Assembly: GCA_905250125.1 (NCBI GenBank)
Contig: CAJNOL010000030.1
Span: 186,001 to 250,000 of the forward strand
Reading direction: 5' to 3'
Length of the DNA stretch: 64,000 bases
Origin: Rotaria sordida
Taxonomy: Eukaryota; Rotifera; Eurotatoria; Philodinida; Philodinidae
A model generated the notes under the pieces. The model saw only the letters and a program-made list of their open reading frames with translations, had not been told where the DNA came from and ran no database searches. A program made the position numbers and the translations under genes. Positions 1 through 11,843 of the stretch are shown one piece after another (positions within the stretch are counted from its first letter, which is position 1; each line of letters starts with the position of its first letter).

Positions 1-757
1 TTGATTCTTATCGTGCAGTCCTTTAAGGTAAACTTTTATATTATTATAAATATACAATAAAAATAGAGTAGAAAAGGTTAACTATAAATGTTGCTTAGTG
101 ATAGATAAAAGTAATGTTTTGATACAATAGATATAGTGATAAAAAAGAAATGAATTATTTGACTTTTAGTGTATGCTGTGGCCAAGCGTTATGAAATTTT
201 ATTTTTTTTTAAAACATTGTAATATCTATTTCTCGTCAATAATAAAAGTAAATTCTATGAAACTTGTATTATAGAGAGAGACTATTGTATATCTGCTATC
301 ACTGAAAATTTCATTGATTTTACTTTAGTTAGAGTTGCGCTATTCACAATGTAACGACCGTTACGGCATTCAAAACGAACAAAAACTAGAAAATGGTTAA
401 TAGCCTAAAAACGCTATGATTTTCGGATACTAATGAAACTTCGTAACGTAGTATTTCTAGAAAATAGATGCAAATTATAAATCAAAGTGTGCTCAAAATG
501 AGTGTATTCGGCGGAGTTCACTGAGTTCTACCTGGAAATGTCGTTCTTTGTTGCAAAAATTATCAATTTAAACGAACGAAATACATTATAAATGAGGGTC
601 AGTATGATCTTCGCTGAAATTCTGTAATTTGTATTTCGATGATGAGGTACTAAGACATGTTTCATTACCATCTTTTGCACAAATTTTTGAGTTGGCCACT
701 TTAAGAAAGATATCCCGTGTCCATAGTAGCCATGGAACATTTCTATAAATCTTCTAG
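1..757. other. Non-coding stretch, probably a MED15 intron
   Basis: No supported exon is seen. The stretch ends in a plausible acceptor (TTCTAG at 752-757) leading into the Gln-rich MED15 exon, so it is best read as an intron. The first 27 bases followed by GTAAAC could be the end of an upstream exon, but they are too short to assign. The N-terminal KIX domain expected for MED15 would lie left of the window. Confidence 0.4.
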
Positions 758-3700
758 CTGCTGTTCATAATCGTACCAGTCAACAACAACAACAACCACA
801 AACACAGCCACAACCACAACTGCAACCACAACAACCTCAAATAAATCACAATATAAGATTTCCAAATCCACAAACAAATCCTCCTCAACTACAATCTATA
901 TCTATTGTTAATCAAGTTCAAAATCCATTAAATCACATGCCAAATCTAACACCTCGTTTTCCTGTTGTTCAACAAGTACCACGAATGAATACTTCTCAAC
1001 CAGTTATTCTTAATCAAATGACACGATTACGTGAACCACAAAAATTTAATCAATGTAATTAAATCTTTAAATTTTTCCTAGATTCTTTTTTTTTCTAATT
1101 TTCTTTTTCTAAAGCATCTATAAATACATTATCCTATTCTCAATCTCCACCACCATCATCAGCAGCAACAGCAACAACAGTTGATGTATCTCAAGATTAT
1201 CCATCACAACAAATTAATGGTACTAATCAAACAGATTATTCATCACTTCAACCACGATATGCTGTTCAATCAACAATGAATGTACCAAGACAACGAATGC
1301 CTATTTCAAGTAGTAAATAAAAACAAAAATTATTTTATTTTTTTGTCTATTTTATTTGTTCTTAGTCAATTTTCAACAACAACAACAACAACAACAACCA
1401 ATATCATCCAATAAATCAAATGATATTTTACATCAAATTTTTGTTGGAAATTCATCACCAATGCCAATATCATCATCATCAACACCAACAACATCGACAA
1501 CAGTAAATACAAATAATTCATCAACCGGTGATCAATGTAATTTATTTATTGAATATCAAAATGAATTTCTTGTTTTAATAAAATATTTTATTTTTTATAG
1601 TATTACAACGAATACTTTTATCGAATACAGACGGAGGATCGAATAAAATATTAATACCAAATCGACAAACAACACCAGCAATTATAGTAAGTTATTTCAA
1701 GTAATCAATCACTTGTTTTATCTTTGTACAACTAATGAGAGAACATTTTCAGCTACCATCTTTCGATTTCAATGATTTCTTCCTGCCTATAGATACTACA
1801 TCATGTTCTAGTAAAACCCCAAAAGAATTTGGATTTCTCTTGAGATTTGACTAAGGGCGCTAGGACAAAATATTGCAACATATTTTCGGTTTAAAAAAGG
1901 ATGTGGGTGTGTAGCTGTGTTTATGTTTATTTGATTCCTACTCACACTCAATGTTTTGTCCATGCGACAATTTGTCCTGCGATATTCTGTCCGGTCACCA
2001 CCTTGACTAAGCTATTGAGTTTGTAATATGTCTGTTTCCTAGAATTGTCAGGTTTTCAGCAACCTCGTATTGAATTTTGATCTAAAACTTTGTATCTATA
2101 GAGAACTCGACTAGACTAGCTTCCATAAAAAAAATTCAGAAGTTTTGAACAAAGTCTTTTTTAAGATTTGAAACGTTCCCTGTTCCCTATAGGCAAAAAA
2201 TTATTGAAATCAGAAAGTAGCAGCTGAAGAAGTTCTCCCGTAAATAAGATGTACTTGAAAAAGCATTCTTTATTTTCTGATACCAAGTTTTTAGTTTTGG
2301 GTAGTCATTTTAGAGACTTAAATTCTCTGGAGCGAAATCTTTCGAACGAATCAGACATTAGACTCCAACTCTGATCCGGCTACAATAAGTTAACTATTAT
2401 TGGACTTCACATTAGGAAAAAAACTGCAATTTTGAATGTGACATTGATTTTGTTGTTTTTAATTTTGCAAGAAGTTCTACGGATTCATCCAAAAAAGATA
2501 TTTAATCTCTGAGAAAAAAACTCATTTTCATAGATCGAAAGCATCTTTGAACTCGGATCGGATCAAACCGAGTAGAATTCCATTATGCTCGGCTTGGATC
2601 TCGCAAGATTGATTCTTATGGTACTCTGTAAGACAGACACATCTAAACTTCTTTCTATTTAATATTAATCTGAATTCATGCGAAGCACGAAACACTGTAA
2701 ATGCTTGCTCTCTCATCCTTTTAAGTTAATGACTAACTAGAATAAATCTACTTGCCGATACCAAAACTTGTAGATATTTTTGTCATAACATTTGTTAAAA
2801 AATCTTGGACGAAAATTTATCAATGAAATTCCTTAGATTACATTTTGTTAGAATTTCAAAATTTGTATAAGAGAAACATAAGAAATTATTTATTTTTTCA
2901 CTTAATAAAACTAAGTAACAGTACATTCAATTTGAGAGCCTCTTCGAAATTAGATCTAGAACCATGTCCATTTAAATTACACGAAGTTGTCAGGATATGT
3001 TAGAACTATAGTAGAGAGACTATGATAAAAATTTTCAACTCTATACGATGATGTTTCCGGGAGAATATTCAACAAACAAAAGTCAAAACTAGCTCATGTG
3101 GCACGCCAAAATTCTCTGTGAGTCTTCAGTCTATACATTTAATTGATGATAAGTTCAATGTATCGAAAAACTCTTAGAACATGGCGTTCTAATTAAAAAA
3201 AGTACTTTTTTTATATTATAATAATAATGCTTCATTCAAAAAAAAAGGAATTCCGTCATGCCTTGCATCTTGACATGCACCTTCAAACAAAAGAAAAATT
3301 AAATATATGAAATGAAGACTCACAAAGAATTCCAGGTTGCGCGGTTAAAAAAAGCATAAACAGAGAAAAAGTAAAACAGATGTCTTGCTTATTCTAAAGA
3401 ATAGTATATTTTTTAAAGTATGAAAAAATTTTCCAGGCTATCTTTACATGCATTTATCTTAATTTCAATTTTTCTGACAGAAATCGACTTTTTTTGAGCC
3501 GGAAGGAGAGAGTAGCTTTTTTCTTGATTTATAAATCCGTTTAAAATAATGATATTTATAATTGTTTGATTATTTTTTTTTTTATTTAGTCGCAATCATC
3601 TCGACCAGTTAGCACTACGAACAGTAATATAAATAACAGTACAAGTACGGTTCGACCATCATTAACAGCTCAACAATTATCACCGTCACCATCGCTTGTT

Positions 3701-6700
3701 ATAATACCAACACCAACTCAAACATCTACTGTTCAAATTCAACCGTATAATTTCATTTTGTTTTGTTTTTGTTGTTATTTTCTAAAATATTTTTATTTTA
3801 TTATCAAGATCAAATAATATAACAATTCAACAAAGTCCTTTAAACAATAATAATAATAATGGTCCACTTTCAATCAATTCACAAATCGTGTCAACCAATA
3901 GTTTAACACCAATGAATTCTAATTATTCATCACCAACAAACCGTGCTTTATCAGTGACTGGTATATACATATATATATATATATATATAAAATTTGCTAT
4001 ATATTTTATATCAAAAGAATTTTGTTCGAGAAAGAAAAAGTTTAGGAATTAAGACAATTTTTATAAGAAATTTAGTTTATGCCGTATTTAATGATCCAAA
4101 TTGGATTCTAAAATTATAATATAGCAAAAAAAAAACTCCATTTATTAAAATGTAGTTAATGTCAATCAAAGCTCTTTAGTCTTTTCGAATTTCATATCCA
4201 TACTTCGATATCATATTCGAATAATAGGAGCATAAACAAACAACTTGTAAATAATAATTCTTATTTAACTGTTGTTCACTAATGAAGGAGCATTTCTAGC
4301 TGTTGAACGTTGTTCGACTTGATCTTATGGTTATGAATAGATTTCTTTGAGAATAAGAAAATTCTAGAAAGATTCGAAATCATAACCTACGGGTGCAAAG
4401 TTATGGCAGTTTTTCTGGATTTTTAGTAAGAGCAAGATATATAAAAAAGTATCAACATGAAGAGCTTTATTCTAAAATGTTGCCTACAGATAAAACTAAT
4501 AATCATTAAAAAGTTTTTAAATTTTTAAAGAAAATGAACATGCCTTTCTCGAGATGCTCAACTTTCAAATGGATTTCATTAGAGTATCTTTCTATGGTAA
4601 GCTGTTATTCTTTTTTCTTGCAAATTGAATAGCTCGAGAAAAGCACGTTCGTTTTCTTTGAAAATTTAAGAATATTTTAATAATTAATAGCTCGATCTGT
4701 GCGCGAAATTTTAGGATAAAATTCTGCATTTCGATATTTTCAGAAATACTTCACTCTTACTAAAAACAATTCAGTCAACCAGTCATAACTCTTCATCATC
4801 TAGTCATAAGCCCAAATGCTTTTAGGCTTTTCTTATTCTCACATTCATAACCATAATATGAGGCTGAACAGCATCTGGTAGTCGAGGATNNNNNNNNNNA
4901 GAAATTCTGTTTTTTTTTTGACCTTCCAGCAGATACCTCAAGTCAGGTCGAAAATTCAATGCAATGATCATAACTCGGTTTCAAAGACTCATGACAACGA
5001 ACTTCTTTTGACTTTTGTTAGTCTCATCAAAGCGAACTTGTAGACACAATATAAGTTCAAATGGTGGGTATTCGATTCCTCGCTAGTATACGAATTGATT
5101 CTAGTGAATTGATAGTCAAATCGATCATACTATATTGGAAAGAAAAAAATTTCAGAATTACTGAGAAAATTTAGTTTGTGTGAGAGATAATATATTGACG
5201 ATGTTTGTGCAATTTATTATTCAACGTTCGTTTTATTGCTATTTATTGCTCTGATCAGGAAAGAAATCAATAGCCTCATCTCTCTACACATGTTATGTAA
5301 ACACTGAATCGAAAAATCTTACAAATCTCGTCGATTTCTTATTCTTAGAAAACTGTTGTATATGTAAAATTAATGAGTCTCAATTATAACTTTTCATTTG
5401 AATAAAGCATAATTGAATGTTTATTATATAGGTAGTGGTAGTATTTCAAGTCCTGATGATGAAATAGTAAATTTAATAAAATATCTTAAAGAAAATATCA
5501 ATCGATTACAACTTTTATGTCAAAAATTTACCAATGAAGGTAAAACAAAATTTACAAAAGAAAAAAAATCCATATTAATATATGAATTTTCTTTTAAAGG
5601 TAATACCGATAAAGTTCGCCAAGTTCAATCAGTTCATCAACAAATATTGCATTTCATTAATAATCCAACATATGAATATTTACCACATGCTAAACGTTTG
5701 CGTGAAATACTTGATCAAATATCTGTAAATATTCGTTGTTTTTTTTTTCTATTTAAAATAATCAAAGAAAAGAAAATTTTAGAATCGATTACAACAAGTA
5801 AATAATTCATCAACATCAATATCTACAACAACAACAACAACAACAACAAATTCTACGACTACTACAACAAATTCTCAAACAAATGTATTTAATCAATGTT
5901 TAAAAGCAACTAAAGAATTTCTTGTACGTGATCAAAAAGATCGAATAAATATATTAAAACGATATCTTGAACCATTATGTGATGTTATTAATGGTGTTCC
6001 ACATAAGTATAAATGATTTCATTGGGTTTTTTTTTCTAAAATAAATTTTATTATTTAAATAGAATAATACGTCTTGATGTTGATAATCCTTCAATAATAA
6101 AAATTCGTTCATCTAATCAATCATCATTATTATCTAATCTTAATGATGAAATTAATCAATTACCAGATAATATTTATTCAATTGAATATATATCAGTATC
6201 ACGCACAAGAAAACATATTGATAATGATGATGATGATGATGATGATGATGAATTTTTAAGTAAAAATGGTATTATACTTCGATGTAAATTACTTGAAAAA
6301 TCAAATCCTCTTATACCATCACTTCGTTTACATATAACAACATTTTATCCAGAACAACCACCAGAAGTTTTATCATTAACAAAAACAATGCCGCCAAGAT
6401 TAGAATTTGCAGGTAAAAGAAAAATTTTCTATAAATTCCAATAACAAACTAACGGAGAATCTAATCGATTATTGTATATCGAAGTCTATAGTAGAGAATT
6501 TTATCGCATATCACCTTCACATAGACGATGATTGATATTTATGTCTATCATTAATAACTTTCAGGGCATTATTACATGTGACTTATAGTAATAAATATAG
6601 GTAATTTCCAATAATTGTTTATAGTTAATTTATGTTTTTTTTGCATAACGGGATGTAAAAATCAATAGAGCGAAAATAATGACGAGAAAATCTTTTTCAT

Positions 6701-7169
6701 GTGAAATATAAACAAATCTGTAGTATTTCATACTTTAATCTTCTAGAAACTTTTTCTTTTACATAAAACGATAATTTATAACAGAGAATAATTGATATGA
6801 TGATTACATTGTAAATAGCATATGTATTTTGTTAAACACTTATGGAAATCTAATTCACATGATAATATTGGACATTATCAAAAGTCCGATCAAACATCGT
6901 GTTTAATATTTTCTTTTATATAATTAGTAGAAAGTAATTCAATGTAATTTTTAATATAATCTAATTGATATTTTAGATGGGCATCCGTTTTTTGACCAAA
7001 TCTCATCAATATTTGTTTCTCATCTTTTTAAATTAAATCCACAACATACCGTAACCGATATTCTTAACATTTGGGTAAGTTTGTTTTTATTTTTAAATAA
7101 ATATCTTTATTAAAATATTTGTTAATCTTTTTTCCTCTTTAGCGTCAGTCTGTTCAGGCAGCCTTGTGA
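758..7169 (+). CDS. MED15: Mediator of RNA polymerase II transcription subunit 15 (5' end missing)
   Basis: MED15 is a Mediator tail subunit that links transcription activators to RNA polymerase II in the nucleus. Visible exons, all GT-AG and phase-consistent: 758-1054, 1115-1312, 1366-1536, 1601-1686, 3590-3744, 3809-3960, 5432-5539, 5600-5724, 5783-6006, 6063-6412, 6977-7074, 7143-7169 (stop TGA). The first six encode Gln/Asn/Ser/Pro-rich low-complexity sequence (a run of eight Gln after 1366), as expected for the middle of MED15. Exons 7-12 encode the conserved C-terminal region: a helical segment beginning DDEIVNLIKYLKENINRLQ, then LRLHITTFYPEQPPEVLSL, and the end FFDQISSIF...HTVTDILNIWRQSVQAAL. 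An acidic run of Asp (about 6220-6250) sits between them. Introns of 1.9, 1.5 and 0.56 kb contrast with the others at 50-65 bp. The 5' exons including the KIX domain are outside the window. Identification rests on family memory of the C-terminal domain; confidence is high. Confidence 0.88.
1687..3589 (+). other. Large MED15 intron with a small inverted repeat
   Basis: This 1.9-kb intron has no ORF that looks coding. It contains a G-rich patch GGATGTGGGTGTGTAG near 1898 and an imperfect inverted repeat near 3105-3343. The rest is AT-rich sequence in which nothing else was recognised. Confidence 0.6.
3103..3345. repeat. Imperfect inverted repeat in MED15 intron
   Basis: The left arm AAATTCTCTGTGAGTCTTCA (about 3110-3129) is matched on the opposite strand by TGAAGACTCACAAAGAATT (about 3314-3332), with weaker similarity extending either side (GGCACGCC against TTGCGCGG). 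The loop is about 180 bp. No coding content; possibly a degraded MITE. Confidence 0.5.
4298..4889. repeat. Long imperfect palindrome (about 590 bp) in a MED15 intron
   Basis: The two halves are reverse complements at roughly 70-80% by eye, centred near 4593. Matching landmarks: TTATGGTTATGAAT (4325) against ATTCATAACCATAATA (about 4845); TTTTTAGTAAGAG (4421) against CTCTTACTAAAAA (4755); AAAGAAAATGAACATGCCTTT (4528) against the complement around 4640-4665; and CTCGAGATGCTCAA against TTGAATAGCTCGAG near the centre. The right end abuts the 10-N gap, so the palindrome may have broken the assembly there. No transposase is encoded. Confidence 0.75.
4890..4899. other. Assembly gap (10 N)
   Basis: Ten ambiguous bases inside the intron, directly at the right end of the long palindrome. 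This fits a local assembly or scaffolding failure. Confidence 0.95.
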
Positions 7170-7863
7170 AAAAATAATTGATAATAATGTGCTCTGTTTG
7201 TTGGTACTACTAAGTCTATACCTTCATTGTTATATCTCAAATTATAAAGGCTCAATAGAAAAATACAAGAAAAAAAAAGGAACATTTAAAGCCTAACTGT
7301 GAGAATATTTTGTCGGTTTTTTTATCACTTCTTGTCTACCTTGATATCTCTTTTTTTTCTTTTTCTTTCGTTAATTGTTCTTTTCTTTCTTTATGATCCT
7401 TTCTATATCAATATATACGTGTGTGTGACAGTGATGATTGATTGTCAATGGTAGATAGGAAACGTTGTGATTGACCTTCCTGTGTTTTTTTTGTCTTCTC
7501 TACGCCTGTCTTTCAAAACAAAACACGCAAACGGTTAGGGTATTGGATATAAACATATACATATATGGTAATCCATCCATTCAGTTTTTCTTATTATTTA
7601 TCGTTATTATTCTCGAAAGAATCTCTACATGTTAACCATCATATAAATATATATAATTATCATTGATTTATATTTTATTTCTTGCTCATTTTGTTGTGCT
7701 AATGTTTTATTAAATGTATTCACATATGCGCCAAATGAGAAAGATTGAAATAAATTATTTAAAAAACAAAAAAAAAAAAAAAAGAAAAATATTTTTAACT
7801 ATATATCACGAATGTTAATTAAAATGAAAATTTACCTAAAGAATTATAAAAAAAAAGATTTCT

Positions 7864-8398
7864 TTAAGATAAATTTAGTGATTCTAATTGATCAGCTGGG
7901 AGATTATTAGTTGATTCTTGATTTGTGACAGGTGATGGAATTGAATCAAGTTTTGTTTTAAGTATATCAATATGATCCATAAGAGCTGTACATTTTTCAC
8001 GTAAATAACGACGAGATTGTTCTGTACCTTCAGAAAACATTAATTCTTCAAGAAGAAGATCAACACATATACGATAAAGTTGAAGTGCTAATGGATAATT
8101 TTTTTGTTGATCATTTGTTTGAGCTAAATGAAAAATATTTTTAAAAAAGAAAAGAAAATTTTATTTTATAATTACCTTCATTAAGTATTTGATGTGCTGC
8201 TGTTACACGAATAAATTCATCATCATTGTTTTCTTCAATTTGATCTTGAGTTTCATTCTCTTTAGAATCATTATTTACATCGATTTGTTGTTCATTAATA
8301 TCAACAGACGACATAGATGAATTGATTTCATTTGAAACTGTTGCTGGTAATTTCTGTGTTAATGAATTTGTTGAGTTATCTTGTTCGTTATCATTCAT
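7864..8398 (-). CDS. Small MIT-domain protein
   Basis: Two exons, 8398-8176 and 8123-7864, with a 52-bp GT-AG intron, encode 160 residues. The N-terminal half is acidic and Asn/Ser-rich (probably disordered). The segment from about residue 68 to 125 has the pattern of an MIT (microtubule interacting and transport) domain: a helix AAHQILNEAQTNDQQKNYPL, a second helix LALQLYRICVDLLLEEL, and a third with YLREKCTALMDHIDILK. MIT domains bind the C-terminal tails of ESCRT-III subunits, so a role in endosomal sorting or membrane scission is an inference. The gene is convergent with MED15, stops about 695 bp apart. The start is the first ATG of the open frame. No second domain such as an AAA ATPase follows, so this is not VPS4. 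Confidence 0.7.
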
Positions 8399-10393
8399 TA
8401 TTAATTGTAATGTGATATGGAAATCAAAAATACATTAGAAGAAGACAATCAATCTAAAGCAAAGCTACATTATTCTTTTTCTTATAGAAACAATTCTCCC
8501 ACGCTGGACTGTAGCTCTATGTGTAATAATCAACGTATTTATAGAACGATATTAGTCAACAAGAAAAAAAAACCGACGCAACAGAAAAAAAAACAAACAG
8601 TTGCGTTCTTTTTCTTGTTTTTTTTCTCTTCTTCTCTTTGCTAGATATGAATCAGTTATTATACCACCCACATCAGCTGAAAAACAGTTGGATAATGATT
8701 CAGTATGAATGATTGATGGTGCTACAGAATTTGAAATATGTAGATGAAACAATTTTTAAAAGATTTCGAATAGAAATCAAAGTAATCAATGGTGAAAAAA
8801 ATTATTTTCATGAATTATTTTTTGTTTTAATGATGAATAATATACTAAGCTTTGACCTTCAATTCTTAGTGATATGGCTTATATCACTTAGCAGTATTTA
8901 TAAAAATACGCGAAAATATCAAATACTTATTTATAATAGATTTTTTCTTTTCTGTTTGTTTATGTGAAGAAATATTTAATCGAATTGATAAAAACTAAAA
9001 TATCAAGTGATCGAATCTTATCAATGGAACAACTGATGATTTTAATATACAGATTTTAATATATGATTGATTTAATTAATAATCTTATGCTACCTTGTCT
9101 GATGTTCCTAATTTATAAATTATTCTTTTCTATAAAAAAAAAGACACAATGAATATAAAATATCCGCTTAACTATTGTATGATTCCTATATATTGAAAGT
9201 ACATCCGTTACTTCATTATATACAATATAAAATTTTATCATTACTTTAATTGAAAAATAAAAACCAACGTTTTACAACAAAAAAATTTTTCAATATGAGA
9301 AGTAAAATAGCTCTAGTCCGATTCAAAATGTTCATATTTCTTTCTAGCAAAAATTTTACTTCTAAATGAAAAATATGGAATCTGTATTGATTATTCTTTG
9401 ATTCATATTAGATAACTATCGAACATTTCTATAGTTTGAGAGAACTCAATTGAAAAAAAACCAGTGAACTCTTTTAGTTGTTTTTTTTTTCTTTATACCA
9501 TTTGCAAAATAAAATACCAACCATAAAGAGACAAGTGCTCGTCTTTGAAAGGGTTTTTATAATGATCTTTATAAATTAACATTTGTTCTCTAAATTAAAA
9601 AAAATTTCTTTTCATATTTTGTTTTCAATATCAATAGAAAATATTCTAATATCATACATAAAATCTGCATCAAAGAAACATGAATGTCACTGTATTATCA
9701 ATCTTATTCATCGGTGGATCGATCAATTATGAACTATTTTTATTCGCTTGATCATTACCAAGAAACGAGATGTTATTAGTTCATCTAAATATTTAATAAT
9801 ATAATTGTTCTTAAATTATCATAAGAAATCATGTGTAACTGCTCGCAAAATGTTGAGTCTACATGCATTTTATTATCGTGTGCAAGAACATACAAACTTT
9901 TCTTCATGAACTCTTACATGAGCATGCAAGAACTATTCTAGAATGATCAAAAACTGATCTAGGTCAAGAAGTACCGACTGCTTCCGGCAGAGAATCGATG
10001 GAACTTGAAAGCAGTATCACCGATCGTAAAGTCTACGAAATTTTTCCAATAACTTCCGACCAACTTCCTATTCTTTTCGGCAGGAAATAGCCGTAAAAAA
10101 ATCTGAAGACTTTCTGGCCCAGAATACTATTTCTATGTTCCATTGATTTTGCGGTGTTCTTCTGCTTCTTTTCAGCTGGTTGTAGCACCTAATAAATTAT
10201 CTAGAAATAAATCATTTTATTTATTAATTTCTTTGAGTTTTCTATTTATTTGGAGTGCTCAAAATGTTCTGAAGAATCGAAAAAGGCAACAAATGGTATT
10301 ATATAGTCAATGAAAAACTTGAACTCTTGATGAATAAAAAATTGATTCATCCATGAGGAAGCTTCAAGCTTTTCACTTATCAACTCAAATAAA
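8399..10393. other. Intergenic, no supported gene
   Basis: AT-rich sequence upstream of the MIT-domain gene. A short stretch at 8646-8700 (+) reads YESVIIPPTSAEKQLDNDSV then a stop, preceded by a possible acceptor, and could be a relic exon. No promoter or RNA gene was recognised. Confidence 0.4.
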
Positions 10394-11593
10394 GACTAGA
10401 CCTTCACTCGAGCGAAGCTCGAGTAGATAAGGCGGCTGACTGCACGAGCCCGAAAAATATCAAAATAGGAGTGTATATGACATCTGCTATTTCAAAATCG
10501 TAGCCGTCCCTAGAGAAAATCATAATGAATTTAACTCGAGTTTAGCTGTACTCACTCAGCTGACAAGTGAGAGATAATGAATGTGATCACCTATCGCCAT
10601 ATAAGGAAACATTCAGCTGTTCATTATCGTATTGGTCATTTCCTCTATATAAGTCATGGCCAGATTTTCTTCAATGGTCAAGACTCTTTCTTGGATGAAT
10701 TTAAGTCACATAAGACGATAATTAAATTATATATGCATTTAACATCTGAGATATTAATGGTCGTTTCAGGTTGAATCATACATTACCATATAAGGAAACT
10801 AGCAGCTGTTAATTATCATTTTACATATATTTATTATCTCCCGAACGGAATGGAATTTCGAAAAATGGATTTCAGATGTGCACTCGTCACGTTCTCGCGA
10901 TCTCAACAAACTTTTTCCCAATGTGAAACGATGCTTAGTTGCGGCAAATGAGTGCCTGACTTGAATCGTGACTCACGTGTTGAGAAGGAGAAGAAGACTA
11001 GACTTCCACTCGAGCGAAGCTCGAGTAGATAAGGCGGCTGACTGCACGAGCCCAAAAAATATTAAAACAGGAGTGTATATGACATCTTCTATTTCAAGAT
11101 CGTAGCCGTTCCTAGTGAAAATCATAATGAATTTAAGTAGAGTTCAGCTGTGTCCACTCAGCTGATAAGTGAGAGATAATGAATGTCATCAGCTATCACC
11201 ATATAAGAAAACACTCAGCTGTTCATTATCGTATTGCTCATTTTATCTATATAAGCCATGGTCAGATTTTCTTTATTGCTCGAGACTCTTTCTTGGATGA
11301 ATTTAAGTCACAATAGACGATAATTAAATTGCATATGCATTTAACATCTGAGATATCAATGGTCGCTTCAGGTTGAATAATACATCAGCATATAAGGAAA
11401 ATATCAGCTGTTAATTATCGTTTTACATATATTTATTATCTCCCGAACCGAGTGGAATTTTGGAAAACGGATTTCAGATGTGCATTCGTCACGCTCTCAC
11501 GATCTCAGCAAACTTTTTTCCAGTTCAGAAAGATGTTCAGGTACTGAGAACGAGTGGCTGACTTGATTCGTGACTCATGTGTTGAGAAGAAGA
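10394..11593. repeat. Tandem duplication of a roughly 600-bp unit
   Basis: Unit 1 (about 10394-10994) and unit 2 (about 10995-11593) are near-identical direct repeats. Both start GACTAGAC-TTC/CCACTCGAGCGAAGCTCGAG, a perfect small hairpin (CTCGAG-CGAAG-CTCGAG type), then GGCGGCTGACTGCACGAGCCC. Both end with GTGACTCA(C/T)GTGTTGAGAAG and a GAA-rich tract. Neither carries a coding frame. The head-to-tail array and the GAA tail suggest a non-autonomous repeat rather than a gene. Confidence 0.8.
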
Positions 11594-11843
11594 AGAAGAA
11601 GAAGAAGAATTTGCCATGGCAACTAACCGAGTGAAAAGCAATAAGTCGGCAGACTGCACTTCGTGCAGTCAGCCGCCTCAAAGAAAGAATTTGCCATGGC
11701 AACTAAGCGAGTGAAAAGCAATAAGTCGGCTACTGCACTGCATGCAGTGAGCCGCCTTAAAGAAGAAGAATTTGCCATGGCAACTAAGCGAGTGAAAAGC
11801 AATAATGTGGCTAACTGCACTTCGTGCAGTCAGTCACCTTAAA
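11594..11843. repeat. Three tandem units of about 80 bp with an internal hairpin
   Basis: After a (GAA)n tract, three direct repeats begin with TTTGCCATGGCAACTAA at 11610, 11690 and 11771 and continue GCGAGTGAAAAGCAATAA. Units 1 and 3 each contain an ACTGCACTTCGTGCAGT hairpin; unit 2 has the related palindrome ACTGCATGCAGT. The words GGCGGCTGACTGCACGAG in the upstream 600-bp unit and GTGCAGTCAGCCGCC here are reverse complements, so the two arrays look related. Confidence 0.8.
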
